Source of the DNA: Streptomyces sp. AC512_CC834
Lineage (GTDB): Bacteria > Actinomycetota > Actinomycetes > Streptomycetales > Streptomycetaceae
DNA length: 64,000 bases
NCBI RefSeq assembly: GCF_019049325.1
Contig: NZ_JAGMUO010000011.1
Coordinates: 62,001-126,000, forward strand
Reading direction: 5' to 3'
Under the pieces are notes generated by a model. The model saw only the letters and a list, made by a program, of their open reading frames with translations, ran no database searches and was not told the origin of the DNA. The translations under genes and the position numbers were made by a program. Shown here piece after piece: positions 27,941 to 37,456 of the stretch. The first letter of the stretch is position 1. Each line of letters starts with the position of its first letter.

Positions 27941-29146
27941 TCACTCGCCGATGAGGGCATCCACGAAGGCCGCGGGCTCGAACGGCGCCAGGTCGTCCGC
28001 GCCCTCGCCGAGCCCGATCAGCTTGACCGGCACGCCCAGCTCGTGCTGCACGGCGACGACGATGCCGCCCTTGGCCGTACCGTCCAGCTTGGTCAGCACG
28101 ATGCCGGTGATGTTCACGACCTCGGCGAAGACCCGGGCCTGGATCAGACCGTTCTGGCCGGTGGTGGCGTCGAGCACTAGCAGGACCTCGTCCAGCGGCG
28201 CGTGCTTCTCCACAACCCGCTTGACCTTGCCCAGCTCGTCCATGAGGCCGGTCTTGGTGTGCAGACGGCCGGCGGTGTCGATGAGCACGACGTCCGAGCC
28301 CATCTCCTTGCCCTCCTTGACCGCGTCGAAGGCGACGGAGGCGGGGTCGCCGCCCTCGGGCCCGCGCACGGTGTGCGCGCCGACCCGCTCGCCCCAGGTC
28401 TGGAGCTGGTCCGCGGCGGCGGCGCGGAAGGTGTCGGCGGCGCCGAGGACGACGCTGCGGCCGTCGGCCACCAGGACGCGGGCGAGCTTGCCGGTGGTGG
28501 TGGTCTTGCCGGTGCCGTTGACCCCGACGACCATCACGATGCCGGGCTTGCTCGCGACGGGCTCGGTCTTGACCTCGCGGTCCATGTCGGGGCCGACCAG
28601 GGTGATCAGCTCCTCGCGCAACAGGGCGCGCAGCTCCTCGGGGGTGCGGGTGCCGAGCACCTTCACCCGCTCGCGCAGCCGCTCGACCAGCTCCTGGGTG
28701 GGCTGCACGCCGACGTCGGCGGTGAGCAGCGTGTCCTCGATCTCCTCCCAGGTGTCCTCGTCGAGGTGCTCCCGGGACAGCAGGGTCAGCAGGCCCTTGC
28801 CGAGGGCGTTCTGTGAGCGGGAGAGGCGGGCACGGAGCCGGACCAGACGGCCGGCGGTGGGCTCGGGAACCTCGAGCTGCGGGATCTCGAGCTCTTCGAC
28901 CGGCGGTTCCTCGACGGTGGCGGTGCCGCCGTCCGGGAGGTCGACCTCCTCTATCGTCCGGCGCGTTTCGTCGCGCGGCGTCTCGGCCTCTTCGCCGACG
29001 TGCGGCTCGGCCGGAGGGGCGGTGATGTCGGGCGTGGCGGGAGGCGGCGGAGGCAACTGCTTCTTGCGGCGGGAGCCCACGACCAGCCCGCCGAGCGCGC
29101 CGATCACGACCACGGCGATGACTACAGCAAGGATGACGATTTCCAT
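27941..29146 (-). CDS. ftsY: Signal recognition particle receptor FtsY
   Basis: A 401-residue membrane-associated SRP receptor GTPase. Unusually for E. coli-type FtsY but normal for actinobacteria, it starts with a membrane helix (MEIVILAVVIAVVVIGALGG). An acidic linker (A-domain) follows, then the NG-domain: VNGTGKTTTTGKLARVLV, LIDTAGRLHTKTGLM and LTKLDGTAKGGIVVAV. It targets ribosome-nascent chain complexes bound by Ffh, whose gene is 8 kb away. The ATG at 29146 is chosen because the membrane segment begins there; the open frame continues 34 codons upstream without family similarity. Confidence 0.96.
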   Translation of the reverse strand: MEIVILAVVIAVVVIGALGGLVVGSRRKKQLPPPPPATPDITAPPAEPHVGEEAETPRDETRRTIEEVDLPDGGTATVEEPPVEELEIPQLEVPEPTAGRLVRLRARLSRSQNALGKGLLTLLSREHLDEDTWEEIEDTLLTADVGVQPTQELVERLRERVKVLGTRTPEELRALLREELITLVGPDMDREVKTEPVASKPGIVMVVGVNGTGKTTTTGKLARVLVADGRSVVLGAADTFRAAAADQLQTWGERVGAHTVRGPEGGDPASVAFDAVKEGKEMGSDVVLIDTAGRLHTKTGLMDELGKVKRVVEKHAPLDEVLLVLDATTGQNGLIQARVFAEVVNITGIVLTKLDGTAKGGIVVAVQHELGVPVKLIGLGEGADDLAPFEPAAFVDALIGE

Positions 29147-29338
29147 AACGGGTCCAGTATGCGTGACCTCCGGCATGGCCCCTAGCCGCCGGCCCCTTGT
29201 GGCTTCCGACAAAGGACAAAGGCCCCTGGAGGGGCGGAGTCGGATCAAAGTACGATGGAGGAGCCCGCGTCAACGCGCGTAGAGTCCCACGAGTCCCACC
29301 GCCCCCCTCTCCCCACGATCGAGGCACGGACCCCCCAC

Positions 29339-30805
29339 ATGAGCAAGACCGCCGAGAACGAAAGCGCCCTGGAAACCCGTGGCATCGAGCAGGTGCCCGA
29401 CCACGAGCGCACCGCCCGGACCCGCGAGCTGTTCCCGACCTGGGTCAGCGCCAACATCAGCGTGCTGCTGCTCACGATGGGCGCGAGCCTCGTCGTGGCG
29501 TACCGGCTGAACTTCTGGCAGGCCCTGGTCGTCGCGGGGGCCGCGCCGCTCGTGTCGTACGGCCTGGTCGGGCTGATCGGCATCGCCGGCAAACGGGGCG
29601 GCGCCCCCGGTATGGCGCTGTCCCGGGCCGTGTTCGGCCAGCGGGGCAATCTGCTGCCCGGTTCGCTGATCTGGATCGCCCGCTGGGGCTGGGAGACGAT
29701 CAACGCGGTGACCGGCGCCTACGCCCTGCTCACCGTGCTGGACATCGTGTTCGGCATACGCGCCAACAGCGTGCTGGACATGGTGACGCTGCTCGCCTTC
29801 GTCGTCGCGACGTTCGCGATCTCCGGGCTGGGCATCAACGCCGTACAGAAGTGCAACAAGTACGCGGCGTACCTCTTCGGCGCCTTCTCGGTGCTGGTGC
29901 TGGGCCATCTGGTCGTCGACACCGACTGGTCCGCGGTGTTCGACCGGTCCGCCGGGTCGGTGGCCGCGATGATCACGGGCGTCGGTCTGATCGCGGCCGG
30001 CGGCGTGAGCTGGATCCCGTCCGCCCCGGACTTCACCCGGTACCTGCCGCGCACGGCGTCCTCGAAGGGGATCGTGGGCGTCACGGTCGGCGGTGCCGGC
30101 ATCGTCGTCCTGCCGATGGTGCTGATGGGCGCGGTCATGGCGGTCTCGACGCCGGACCTGGCCTCGGCCGCCGACCCGGTCTCCTTCCTGGGCGAGATCC
30201 TGCCGACCTGGATCGCGGTGCCGTACCTGCTGATCGCGCTGATCGGCATGCTGCTGATCAACTCGATGTCGATGTACTCGGCCGGTTTCACCGCGCAGAC
30301 CCTGGGCTTCAAGGTCCCGCGGCACTGGGCGGTCTCGGTGAACGCCGTGATCTCGCTGGTCTTCGGCGGTGTGCTGATGCTGGTGGCGACCAGTTTCATG
30401 GGCTCGTTCATCGCGTTCCTGTCGCTGCTCGCGGTCGCCTTCTCCGCGTGGGTCGGCGTGTTCGGCGCGGACATGCTGCGCCGTCGGGAGTACGACGGCG
30501 AGGCCCTGGCCGACACCGGCCGCACCAGCGCCTACTGGTACCGCGGCGGCTTCTCCCCCGCGGCCGTCGTCGCCTGGGCGGTGGGCCTGGCCGGTGGCCT
30601 GATGTTCACCACGTCCGACTGGTTCACCGGCCCCCTCGCCGGCAACAACGTGATCGGCGAGTACGGCCTCGGCTGGGTGGCCACGGTGGTGATCTCCGGT
30701 CTCCTGTACGTCGTGCTGCCGAAGCCGGCGGTGGTCGTCCCGGCGCCGACGATCTCGGAGGCCGTCCTTCCGTCGTACGACACCGCCGCCCCGTCCGGAG
30801 GGTGA
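29339..30805 (+). CDS. NCS1-family purine/cytosine permease
   Basis: A 488-residue membrane protein with about 12 helices. The N-terminal RTRELFPTWVSANISVLLLT and the following GASLVVAYRLNFWQAL are typical of the nucleobase:cation symporter-1 family, as is GSLIWIARWGWETINAVTGA. The substrate is probably cytosine or a purine, but residues in the sequence do not decide. The ATG at 29339 is the start of similarity. It is divergent from ftsY and convergent with glcP. Confidence 0.9.
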   Translation: MSKTAENESALETRGIEQVPDHERTARTRELFPTWVSANISVLLLTMGASLVVAYRLNFWQALVVAGAAPLVSYGLVGLIGIAGKRGGAPGMALSRAVFGQRGNLLPGSLIWIARWGWETINAVTGAYALLTVLDIVFGIRANSVLDMVTLLAFVVATFAISGLGINAVQKCNKYAAYLFGAFSVLVLGHLVVDTDWSAVFDRSAGSVAAMITGVGLIAAGGVSWIPSAPDFTRYLPRTASSKGIVGVTVGGAGIVVLPMVLMGAVMAVSTPDLASAADPVSFLGEILPTWIAVPYLLIALIGMLLINSMSMYSAGFTAQTLGFKVPRHWAVSVNAVISLVFGGVLMLVATSFMGSFIAFLSLLAVAFSAWVGVFGADMLRRREYDGEALADTGRTSAYWYRGGFSPAAVVAWAVGLAGGLMFTTSDWFTGPLAGNNVIGEYGLGWVATVVISGLLYVVLPKPAVVVPAPTISEAVLPSYDTAAPSGG

Positions 30806-30884
30806 CCGGGCGGGGCGGCGGACGGTACGGGGAGAGGGGCAGCGGGGACTTGGGCCCTTCCCCCCGGGTTCGGGGGCGGGCGGG

Positions 30885-32303
30885 TCAGCCCATCTCCTCC
30901 AGGGCCTTGCCCTTCGTCTCCTTCACGAACCTGAGCACGAACGGGATGGAGAGCGCGGCGAAGACCGTGTAGATCACGTAGGTGACGGACAGGTTCCAGT
31001 CGGCCAGCGACGGGAAGCTCGCGGTGATGGCCCAGTTGGCGATCCACTGCGCGGAGGCGGCGACGCCCAGGGCGGCGGCGCGGATCCGGTTGGGGAACAT
31101 CTCGCCGAGGAAGACCCAGACGACCACGCCCCACGAGAGGGCGAAGAAGAGGACGAAGAAGTGGGCGGCGATCAGGGCGACCCAGCCCTGGGTGGCCGGG
31201 AGCTTGCCGTCGACCAGGTCGAAGGAGAAGGCCCAGGCCTCCAGCGCCAGACCGATCACCATGCCGACCGAGCCGATGAGGGCGAGGGGCTTGCGGCCGA
31301 TGCGGTCCACGAAGATCATCGCGATCACGGTGCCGACGATGTTGATGATCGACGTCGTGAACGAGTAGAAGAACGACTGCGACGGGTCGACGCCGACCGA
31401 CTGCCACAGCGTCGAGGAGTAGTAGAACGCGACGTTGATGCCGACGAACTGCTGGAAGACCGACAGGCCGATGCCGACCCAGACGATCGGCTTGAAGAAG
31501 AAGCTGCCGCCGAGGAGGTCCTTGAAGGAGGACTTCTCCTCGCTGTGCATGGCGTGTTCGATCTCGGCGACACGGGCGTCGAAGTCGACGTCCTTGCCCT
31601 CGACCTCTTCGAGGACCTGCTTGGCGCGCTCGTGCTTGCCGACGGAGACCAGGAAGCGGGGGGATTCGGGGATGGCGAAGGACAGCAGGCCGTAGAGGAC
31701 GGCCGGGATCACCATGACGCCGAGCATGACCTGCCAGGCTTCCAGGCCCATCAGCTCACCGCGCTGGTCGCCGCCGGCGGCGTTCAGCAGGCCCCAGTTG
31801 ACCAACTGCGACACGGCGATGCCGACGACGATCGCGGCCTGCTGGAAGGAGCCGAGCCGGCCGCGGTAGGCGGGCGGGGACACCTCGGCGATGTAGGCCG
31901 GGCCGATCACTGAGGCCATGCCGATGGCGAAGCCGCCGATGATGCGCCACATGGCGAGGTCCCACAGCGCGAAGGGCAGGGCGGAGCCGACGGCGCTGAC
32001 GGTGAAGAGGACCGCCGCGATCTGCATGCAGCGGATACGGCCGATGCGGTCGGCGATGCGGCCCGCGGTCGCGGCGCCGATGGCGCAGCCGATCAGTGCG
32101 ACGGCGATGACCTGGGCCAGCAACGCGGAGCCGACGTCGTAGCGGTCCCGGATGGCCTCGACGGCGCCGTTGATCACGGAACTGTCGTAGCCGAACAGGA
32201 AACCGCCCATCGCGGCCGCCGCCGCGATGAAGATGACGTGCCCGAGATGATCGGGGTGAGCCGTCCTGGCTGCTGAGTTGGGTGCCTGCGATGTGCTGGC
32301 CAC
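30885..32303 (-). CDS. glcP: Glucose permease GlcP (MFS sugar transporter)
   Basis: A 472-residue major facilitator with 12 helices. The sugar porter signatures are present: GGFLFGYDSSVINGAVEAIR in helix 1, GRIADRIGRIRCM in loop 2-3, YIAEVSPPAYRGRLGSFQQ, PESPRFLVSVGK, and QQFVGINVAFYYSS. Length and position beside smc match S. coelicolor GlcP1, the main glucose uptake system (from memory). The GTG at 32303 has GAGGAG eight bases upstream, which fixes the start against a longer open frame. Expression is expected to respond to glucose; no operator is evident. Confidence 0.93.
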   Translation of the reverse strand: MASTSQAPNSAARTAHPDHLGHVIFIAAAAAMGGFLFGYDSSVINGAVEAIRDRYDVGSALLAQVIAVALIGCAIGAATAGRIADRIGRIRCMQIAAVLFTVSAVGSALPFALWDLAMWRIIGGFAIGMASVIGPAYIAEVSPPAYRGRLGSFQQAAIVVGIAVSQLVNWGLLNAAGGDQRGELMGLEAWQVMLGVMVIPAVLYGLLSFAIPESPRFLVSVGKHERAKQVLEEVEGKDVDFDARVAEIEHAMHSEEKSSFKDLLGGSFFFKPIVWVGIGLSVFQQFVGINVAFYYSSTLWQSVGVDPSQSFFYSFTTSIINIVGTVIAMIFVDRIGRKPLALIGSVGMVIGLALEAWAFSFDLVDGKLPATQGWVALIAAHFFVLFFALSWGVVVWVFLGEMFPNRIRAAALGVAASAQWIANWAITASFPSLADWNLSVTYVIYTVFAALSIPFVLRFVKETKGKALEEMG

Positions 32304-32510
32304 GTGTGTACTCCTCGGACTACCGGCAACGCTGCCGGGGCGGTTCACCCTTCGAGGTGCCATCGGTAGGGACCATCGGAAGGGACCTGAAGGTAAAGGC
32401 AACGTTGCAGAGAATATGCCTTCAAGTTCCGAAGTCAATAGGGCGAGAGCCGTGAAGTTTGAGATCCTTAGGGGTTAAATGTGTTCAAGAGTTGAAGCTA
32501 ACGTGCCGAG

Positions 32511-35500
32511 CTAGCGCAACCGCTGGCTGATGACCTTCGACACACCGTCGCCCTGCATGGACACGCCGTAGAGCGCGTCGGCGACCTCCATCGTGCGCTT
32601 CTGGTGGGTGATGACGATGAGCTGCGAGGCCTCCTGCAGCTCCTGCATGATCCGGATCAGCCGCTGCAGGTTGGTGTCGTCGAGCGCCGCCTCGACCTCG
32701 TCCATCACGTAGAACGGGCTCGGCCGCGCCTTGAAGATCGACACCAGCATCGCCACCGCGGTCAGCGAGCGCTCCCCGCCGGAGAGCAGCGAGAGCCGTT
32801 TGACCTTCTTGCCCGGCGGCCGGGCCTCGACGTCCACGCCCGTGGTGAGCATGTTGTCGGGGTCGGTCAGGATCAGCCGGCCCTCACCGCCCGGGAACAG
32901 CCGGCCGAACACGCCCTCGAACTCCCGGGCGGTGTCCCGGAAGGCCTCGGCGAAGACCTGCTCGACGCGCTCGTCGACCTCCTTGACGACCTGGAGCAGG
33001 TCGGCGCGGGTCTTCTTCAGGTCCTCCAGTTGTTCGCTGAGGAACTGGTGGCGTTCCTCGAGCGCGGAGAACTCCTCAAGCGCCAGCGGGTTGACCTTGC
33101 CGAGCTGCTGGTAGGCGCGTTCGGCCGCCTTCAGGCGCTTCTCCTGCTCGGAGCGGACGAACGGCCGGGGCCGGTTGCGTGGGTGCTCGGGGTCCTCCGG
33201 GAGCTCCTCGCCCTCGGCGGGGGGCGAGGGCGGCACCGCTTGATGGGGGCCGTATTCGGCCGCGAGCCCCGCCGGTTCCACACCGAGTTCCTCCAGCGCC
33301 TTGGTCTCTAGCTGCTCGATGCGCAGCCGCTTCTCGGCGCCGAGTACCTCGCCCCGGTGAACTGAATCCGTCAACTTGTCGAGCTCCGCCTTGAGGTCGC
33401 GCCCGGCAGTGCGCGCGGCGGTCAGCTCCTGCTCCCGCCGTGCCTTGGCGGCCTCGGCGAGGGTGCGTTCCTCGTCGGCGCGGGTCAGGGAGACCTCGAC
33501 GTGCGCGAGCAACTGCCGGGCGCCCGCCGCGACCGCCTCGGCGACGGCCGCCTCGTGCCGCAGCCTGGCCCGCCGCTGTTCGGCACGCGCGCGTGCCTCG
33601 CGTTCGGCGCGGGCGGCGCGGTCCAGGGAGTCGGCCCGCCCGGCGAGGCCCTTGACCCGCTCCTCGTGCGTACGGACCTGGAGCCGGGCCTCCATCTCGG
33701 TCTGGCGGGCGTTGGCCCCGTCGGCGGCGAGCCGGTCACGGGCTCCGGCGTCGGGCTCCTCCTCGACGGGCATCTCCTCGGCGACGGCGAGCCGCTCGGC
33801 CAGCTCCTCGACCTCCGTCAGCGCCCTGTCCAGCGCCTCCTGCGCCCGGGACGCCGCGGCGGCGGACCGCTCCGCCTCTCCGGCGGCGCCCCGCGCCTGT
33901 CCCGCGAGTCGGCCGAGCTGCTGGGCGACCGACGACTTCTCCCGGTCGGCGGCCCGGCGCCGCTCCCCCAGCTCCTCGACGAGCGCGGCACACTCCCGGC
34001 GGCGTCCGACGGCCGCGTCCTGCGCCCCGGCCAGCTCCTCGCACCGCACGCCCAGCTCCGCCAGCTCGGCGGCGGCCTGGTCCACGGACGCCTGCACTTC
34101 GAGGAGGCTGGGCGCCCCTGCGGACCCGCCCTGCGCGAAGTGGGCGCCCAGCAGGTCTCCCTCGGCGGTGACCGCGGTCAGGGCGGGGCGGGCGTAGACG
34201 AGGTCCTCGGCGTCCTCCAGGGTGGCGACGACGACGATCCCGCGCAGCAGCCGCCGTACGGCGGGCATCAGGTCGTCGGGCCCGTGGACGAGGTCGGCGG
34301 CGTACGGCGGTCCGTCGTCCCGGCTCTCGCGCGGTACGTCGTCGGGGGCGCCGGCGAGCAGCAGGGCGGCCCGGCCCGCGTCCTGCTTGCGCAGCAGGCG
34401 GATGGCGTCGGCGGCGGCCGCGGGGGAGGTCGCCGCGAGGGCGTCGGCGGCGACGCCGAAGGCGGTGGCCAGGGCGGTCTCGTGGCCGGGTGTCACGGTG
34501 AGGAGTCCGGCGGCCGGGCCGAGCAGGCCGGTGAGCCGGTCCTTGGCGGCGAGCAGCGCGCCGGTGCCGTCCTTGCGGCGCAGACCGAGGGCGAGGGCGT
34601 CGTGCCGGGCCCGGGTGGCGGCGTGTTCACGGTCCGCCGACGTGGCCGCCTCGCGGGCCGCGCTCAGGGTGGCCTCGGCCTCGGCCAGCGCGTGCCTGGC
34701 GGCGTCGTGCCGTTCGGCGAGTTCCCGGTCGTCGGCGTCGAGTCCGTCGACCTCGGCCTGGAGCGTCTCGTACTCCTCCTGGGCGGCGGCGGCCCGTTCC
34801 CGGGACTCGTCCCGGGCTTCGGCCAGCCGCTCGATCTCCGCCTGGGCGGAGGCGGCGCGGGAACGGGCGGCGCCGACCTGGCCGCTGAGCCGGGCCAGGC
34901 CCTCGCGGCGGTCGGCGATGGCGCGTGCGGCGTCCTTGAGGCGGCGCTCCTCCATGGCCAGCTCGCGTTCGAGGTCGGCGCGGTGGGCGACCGTGTCCTC
35001 AAGGGCGTGTTCGGCCGCCTCCAGGGCCGCTTCGAGTTCGGCCTCCTGCTCGCGGACCCGGGCGGCCTCGCGCTCCAGTTCCTCGGGGTCGCGGCCGCGG
35101 CGTTCCTCGGGTGGCGCGGAGGTGGCGCTCTTCACGCGCGCGTCGGCCAGCGAGATGGTGCCGCGCACGCGTTCGGCGAGCTGGGACAGCTCGTACCAGG
35201 TCTGCTGGGCGCGCTGGAGGCGCGGGGTGAGCCGGCGCACCTCGTCCTCCAGGTCCGCCTCGCGGCGCAGCGCCCGGCCCAGTTCCTGTTCGGCGGCGTC
35301 CTTGCGTTCCTTGAGCGCGGCCTCGTCGGCGACCTCGGCCTCAAGTGCCTCGCGCATCCGTACGAGGTCGTCGGCGAGGAGCCTCAGCCGGGCGTCCCGG
35401 AGGTCGGCCTGGATGACGGCGGCCCTGCGGGCGACGGCGGCCTGGCGGCCAAGGGGCTTGAGCTGGCGCCGCAGCTCGTCGGTGAGGTCCTGCACGCGCG

Positions 35501-36065
35501 CGAGATTGGCCTGCATCGCGTCCAGTTTCCTGAGCGCCTTCTCCTTGCGCTTGCGGTGCTTGAGGACGCCCGCGGCCTCCTCGATGAAGGCGCGGCGCCC
35601 CATCGGGTCGGCATGCAGGACGGAGTCGAGCTGGCCCTGGCCGACGATGACGTGCATTTCGCGGCCGATGCCGGAGTCGGAGAGGAGTTCCTGGATGTCG
35701 AGGAGGCGGCAGGTGTCGCCGTTGAGCTGGTACTCGCTGCCGCCGTTGCGGAACATGATCCGCGTGATGGTGACCTCGGCGTACTCGATGGGCAGGGCCC
35801 CGTCGGAGTTGTCGATGGTCAGCGACACCTCGGCCCGGCCGAGCGGTGGACGGCCGGTGGTGCCGGCGAAGATGACGTCCTCCATCTTGCCGCCGCGCAG
35901 CGACTTGGCGCCCTGTTCGCCCATGACCCAACTGAGCGCGTCGACGACATTGGACTTGCCCGAGCCGTTCGGGCCGACGACACAGGTGATGCCCGGCTCG
36001 AACCGGAGCGTGGTCGCCGAGGCGAACGACTTGAACCCGCGGAGGGTCAGGGCCTTCAGGTGCAC
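32511..36065 (-). CDS. smc: Chromosome segregation ATPase SMC
   Basis: A 1184-residue SMC protein, the core of the ScpA/ScpB condensin complex. MHLKALTLRGFKSFASATTL leads into Walker A GPNGSGKSNVVDAL (about residues 32-45). Two long Ala/Glu/Arg-rich coiled coils flank the hinge (about residues 520-670, with LLGPAAGLLTVTPGHETALA and LTAVTAEGDLLGAHFAQGG). The C-terminal head has signature LLSGGERSLTAVAML and Walker B YVMDEVEAALDD. The start is GTG. A short coiled-coil gene and acyP precede it on the same strand. glcP follows, 207 bp away. Confidence 0.98.
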   Translation of the reverse strand: MHLKALTLRGFKSFASATTLRFEPGITCVVGPNGSGKSNVVDALSWVMGEQGAKSLRGGKMEDVIFAGTTGRPPLGRAEVSLTIDNSDGALPIEYAEVTITRIMFRNGGSEYQLNGDTCRLLDIQELLSDSGIGREMHVIVGQGQLDSVLHADPMGRRAFIEEAAGVLKHRKRKEKALRKLDAMQANLARVQDLTDELRRQLKPLGRQAAVARRAAVIQADLRDARLRLLADDLVRMREALEAEVADEAALKERKDAAEQELGRALRREADLEDEVRRLTPRLQRAQQTWYELSQLAERVRGTISLADARVKSATSAPPEERRGRDPEELEREAARVREQEAELEAALEAAEHALEDTVAHRADLERELAMEERRLKDAARAIADRREGLARLSGQVGAARSRAASAQAEIERLAEARDESRERAAAAQEEYETLQAEVDGLDADDRELAERHDAARHALAEAEATLSAAREAATSADREHAATRARHDALALGLRRKDGTGALLAAKDRLTGLLGPAAGLLTVTPGHETALATAFGVAADALAATSPAAAADAIRLLRKQDAGRAALLLAGAPDDVPRESRDDGPPYAADLVHGPDDLMPAVRRLLRGIVVVATLEDAEDLVYARPALTAVTAEGDLLGAHFAQGGSAGAPSLLEVQASVDQAAAELAELGVRCEELAGAQDAAVGRRRECAALVEELGERRRAADREKSSVAQQLGRLAGQARGAAGEAERSAAAASRAQEALDRALTEVEELAERLAVAEEMPVEEEPDAGARDRLAADGANARQTEMEARLQVRTHEERVKGLAGRADSLDRAARAEREARARAEQRRARLRHEAAVAEAVAAGARQLLAHVEVSLTRADEERTLAEAAKARREQELTAARTAGRDLKAELDKLTDSVHRGEVLGAEKRLRIEQLETKALEELGVEPAGLAAEYGPHQAVPPSPPAEGEELPEDPEHPRNRPRPFVRSEQEKRLKAAERAYQQLGKVNPLALEEFSALEERHQFLSEQLEDLKKTRADLLQVVKEVDERVEQVFAEAFRDTAREFEGVFGRLFPGGEGRLILTDPDNMLTTGVDVEARPPGKKVKRLSLLSGGERSLTAVAMLVSIFKARPSPFYVMDEVEAALDDTNLQRLIRIMQELQEASQLIVITHQKRTMEVADALYGVSMQGDGVSKVISQRLR

Positions 36066-36379
36066 GCCGTCGGACTCTACCTTTCGGGTGTGTCTCGCTC
36101 CATGAACCGGTGAACCCCCGCGGTTTCACCGGTGAACGTGCAGGGCACATCAGACGTTGAAGAGGGTGAAAGGTTGCGCGGGGCAGGGACAGGGCGGGCG
36201 CCGAGGCGGGGGGACGGACGAGACGGGGGGCGGGCGAGACGGACGAGGCGGGGCGGAAAAGAAAGAAGGGACGCCGAAGCGTCCCTTGCAGACTCTGACA
36301 CCTGAGCGGTTGTACGGGCGGGCCCGACCACTGCTGTGCCGTGGTGGCACTGCTGTGCCGTAGTGGAGCGATGCAGTGA
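36066..36379. other. smc upstream region (314 bp, no gene)
   Basis: No gene is seen. From about 36175 to 36265 the plus strand is a purine-rich, imperfectly repeated tract (GACGGACGAG and GGCGGG variants), ending in a hairpin at 36266-36287. The smc promoter must lie in the first half. Confidence 0.6.
36266..36287 (-). terminator. Rho-independent terminator of the 70-residue coiled-coil gene
   Basis: AAGGGACGC (36266-36274), CGAA, GCGTCCCTT (36279-36287). On the minus strand the stem is followed by CTTTCTTTTCC, a T-rich tail unusual in this genome. It lies about 90 bp after the coiled-coil gene and before smc. Confidence 0.8.
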
Positions 36380-36592
36380 TCAGGTGAGCGCAGGCTCCGC
36401 CTGGTGTGCGTCAACGCTCTCCATGCTCTCCATGATCCTGTCGTGAGAAGCGGCAGCCGCCAGCGCGTCGTTCTCCGCCTGGATTCGTCCGAGTTCGGAT
36501 TCCAGGTCCTGGACGCGCTGCTGGAGCCGTCGCATCTCGGCGAGGAGTCGAGGGTCGGAGCCGCCGACGTAACCGAGAAGCGCCTTTGCCAT
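36380..36592 (-). CDS. Small conserved coiled-coil protein, function unknown
   Basis: A 70-residue protein beginning MAKALLGYVGGSDPRLLAEM. Residues 18-50 (RRLQQRVQDLESELGRIQAE) have a clear heptad pattern and predict a coiled coil. I recall near-identical small proteins next to smc in other Streptomyces but no assigned function. The ATG has GGAGGAC upstream. It is a separate unit, ending in its own T-tailed terminator, between acyP and smc. A structural or DNA-associated role is guesswork. Confidence 0.75.
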   Translation of the reverse strand: MAKALLGYVGGSDPRLLAEMRRLQQRVQDLESELGRIQAENDALAAAASHDRIMESMESVDAHQAEPALT

Positions 36593-36980
36593 GATGGATG
36601 GTCCTCCACAATGAGTGACCGACCGAAGCGGTTGGGTCGTGAGGGGATCGCACCCGCGGTGCTTGGCACTTTGGAGTTTTTACTGCCGTTCAACCATGCC
36701 AAACAGCTAAGGTGCGCGGGGCTTTCAGCGTCTCACCAAAAAGTTTGACGGTCAACACGATCACGCCCCGTATTGGCGGGCGCCCGGGGTCGTGCGGCCG
36801 GCGAACGGCGACGCTGCGACTCCTGCGGGCCGGTGCGGGCCCCTGGGGGCAGGGCGGTCATTCCGCGTGCGGAGCCTGCCACGAGCGGTCCCCCTTGGCA
36901 ACCACCTGCCCGTTTCCGCGCCGGCCACCCCTGTGGGGAGGCTCGTCGCAGTCGCCGGAGACTCCCCGGGCGGCCCGGCG
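36593..36980. other. 388-bp gap between acyP and coiled-coil gene
   Basis: No gene is seen. An AT-richer segment near 36670-36760 (TTTGGAGTTTTTACTG, then a TTGAC-G-GTCAA dyad at 36745-36755) is a likely promoter area for the coiled-coil gene. The part nearest acyP is GC-rich with no clear structure. Confidence 0.55.
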
Positions 36981-37262
36981 TCAGCGGATGGCGAAGCCCT
37001 CGTAGCCCCCGCGCGGTGTGTCCCAGATCTCGGTGACGCCGTCCACACGTCCGGGCGTGTCGGCGCCGCGCAGCCAGTCGAGCAGCCCCTCGCAGCGCTC
37101 GCGCGGGCCCTCCGCGACGACCTGGACGCGACCGTCACCCAAATTGAGAGCAAAACCACTCATGCCGCCGAGTTCCAGCGCCCTGGCCCGCGTGAACCAG
37201 CGGAAACCCACACCCTGGACCTGTCCGCGCACCCACGCGACCAGCCGTACATCCTCGCTCAT
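36981..37262 (-). CDS. acyP: Acylphosphatase
   Basis: A 93-residue enzyme that hydrolyses acyl phosphates. [20 protein letters not shown] contains the phosphate-binding loop GQVQGVGFR with the catalytic arginine. [18 protein letters not shown] carries the catalytic asparagine in the NLGDG motif. Length and fold match the family exactly. Gene order acyP-smc is common in actinobacteria. Its physiological substrate is not known. Confidence 0.95.
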   Translation of the reverse strand: MSEDVRLVAWVRGQVQGVGFRWFTRARALELGGMSGFALNLGDGRVQVVAEGPRERCEGLLDWLRGADTPGRVDGVTEIWDTPRGGYEGFAIR

Positions 37263-37456
37263 GACTGCAACCTAACCAGTCAATGTCTCGCTGGACACTC
37301 CACCCCCCGGCGCCATGCGGTACCGTCCCGACCCAATGAATCTCACTTGAAACTCACTCGATCGTGTGAGTTCCGTGTTGATCGTGAGCACGTCGACCGC
37401 GAGGGCACGCCCAGCGCGAGGACCAGTGCGAGGACGAGGACGAGGAAGGCCAGGAC

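Noticed and set aside
29200-29338. Possible purine riboswitch before the NCS1 permease
   Set aside because: No conserved purine-riboswitch junction sequences or three-stem layout could be found; the leader is short.
36745-36755. TTGAC-G-GTCAA dyad upstream of the coiled-coil gene
   Set aside because: Too short to claim as an operator; noted only as part of the promoter area.
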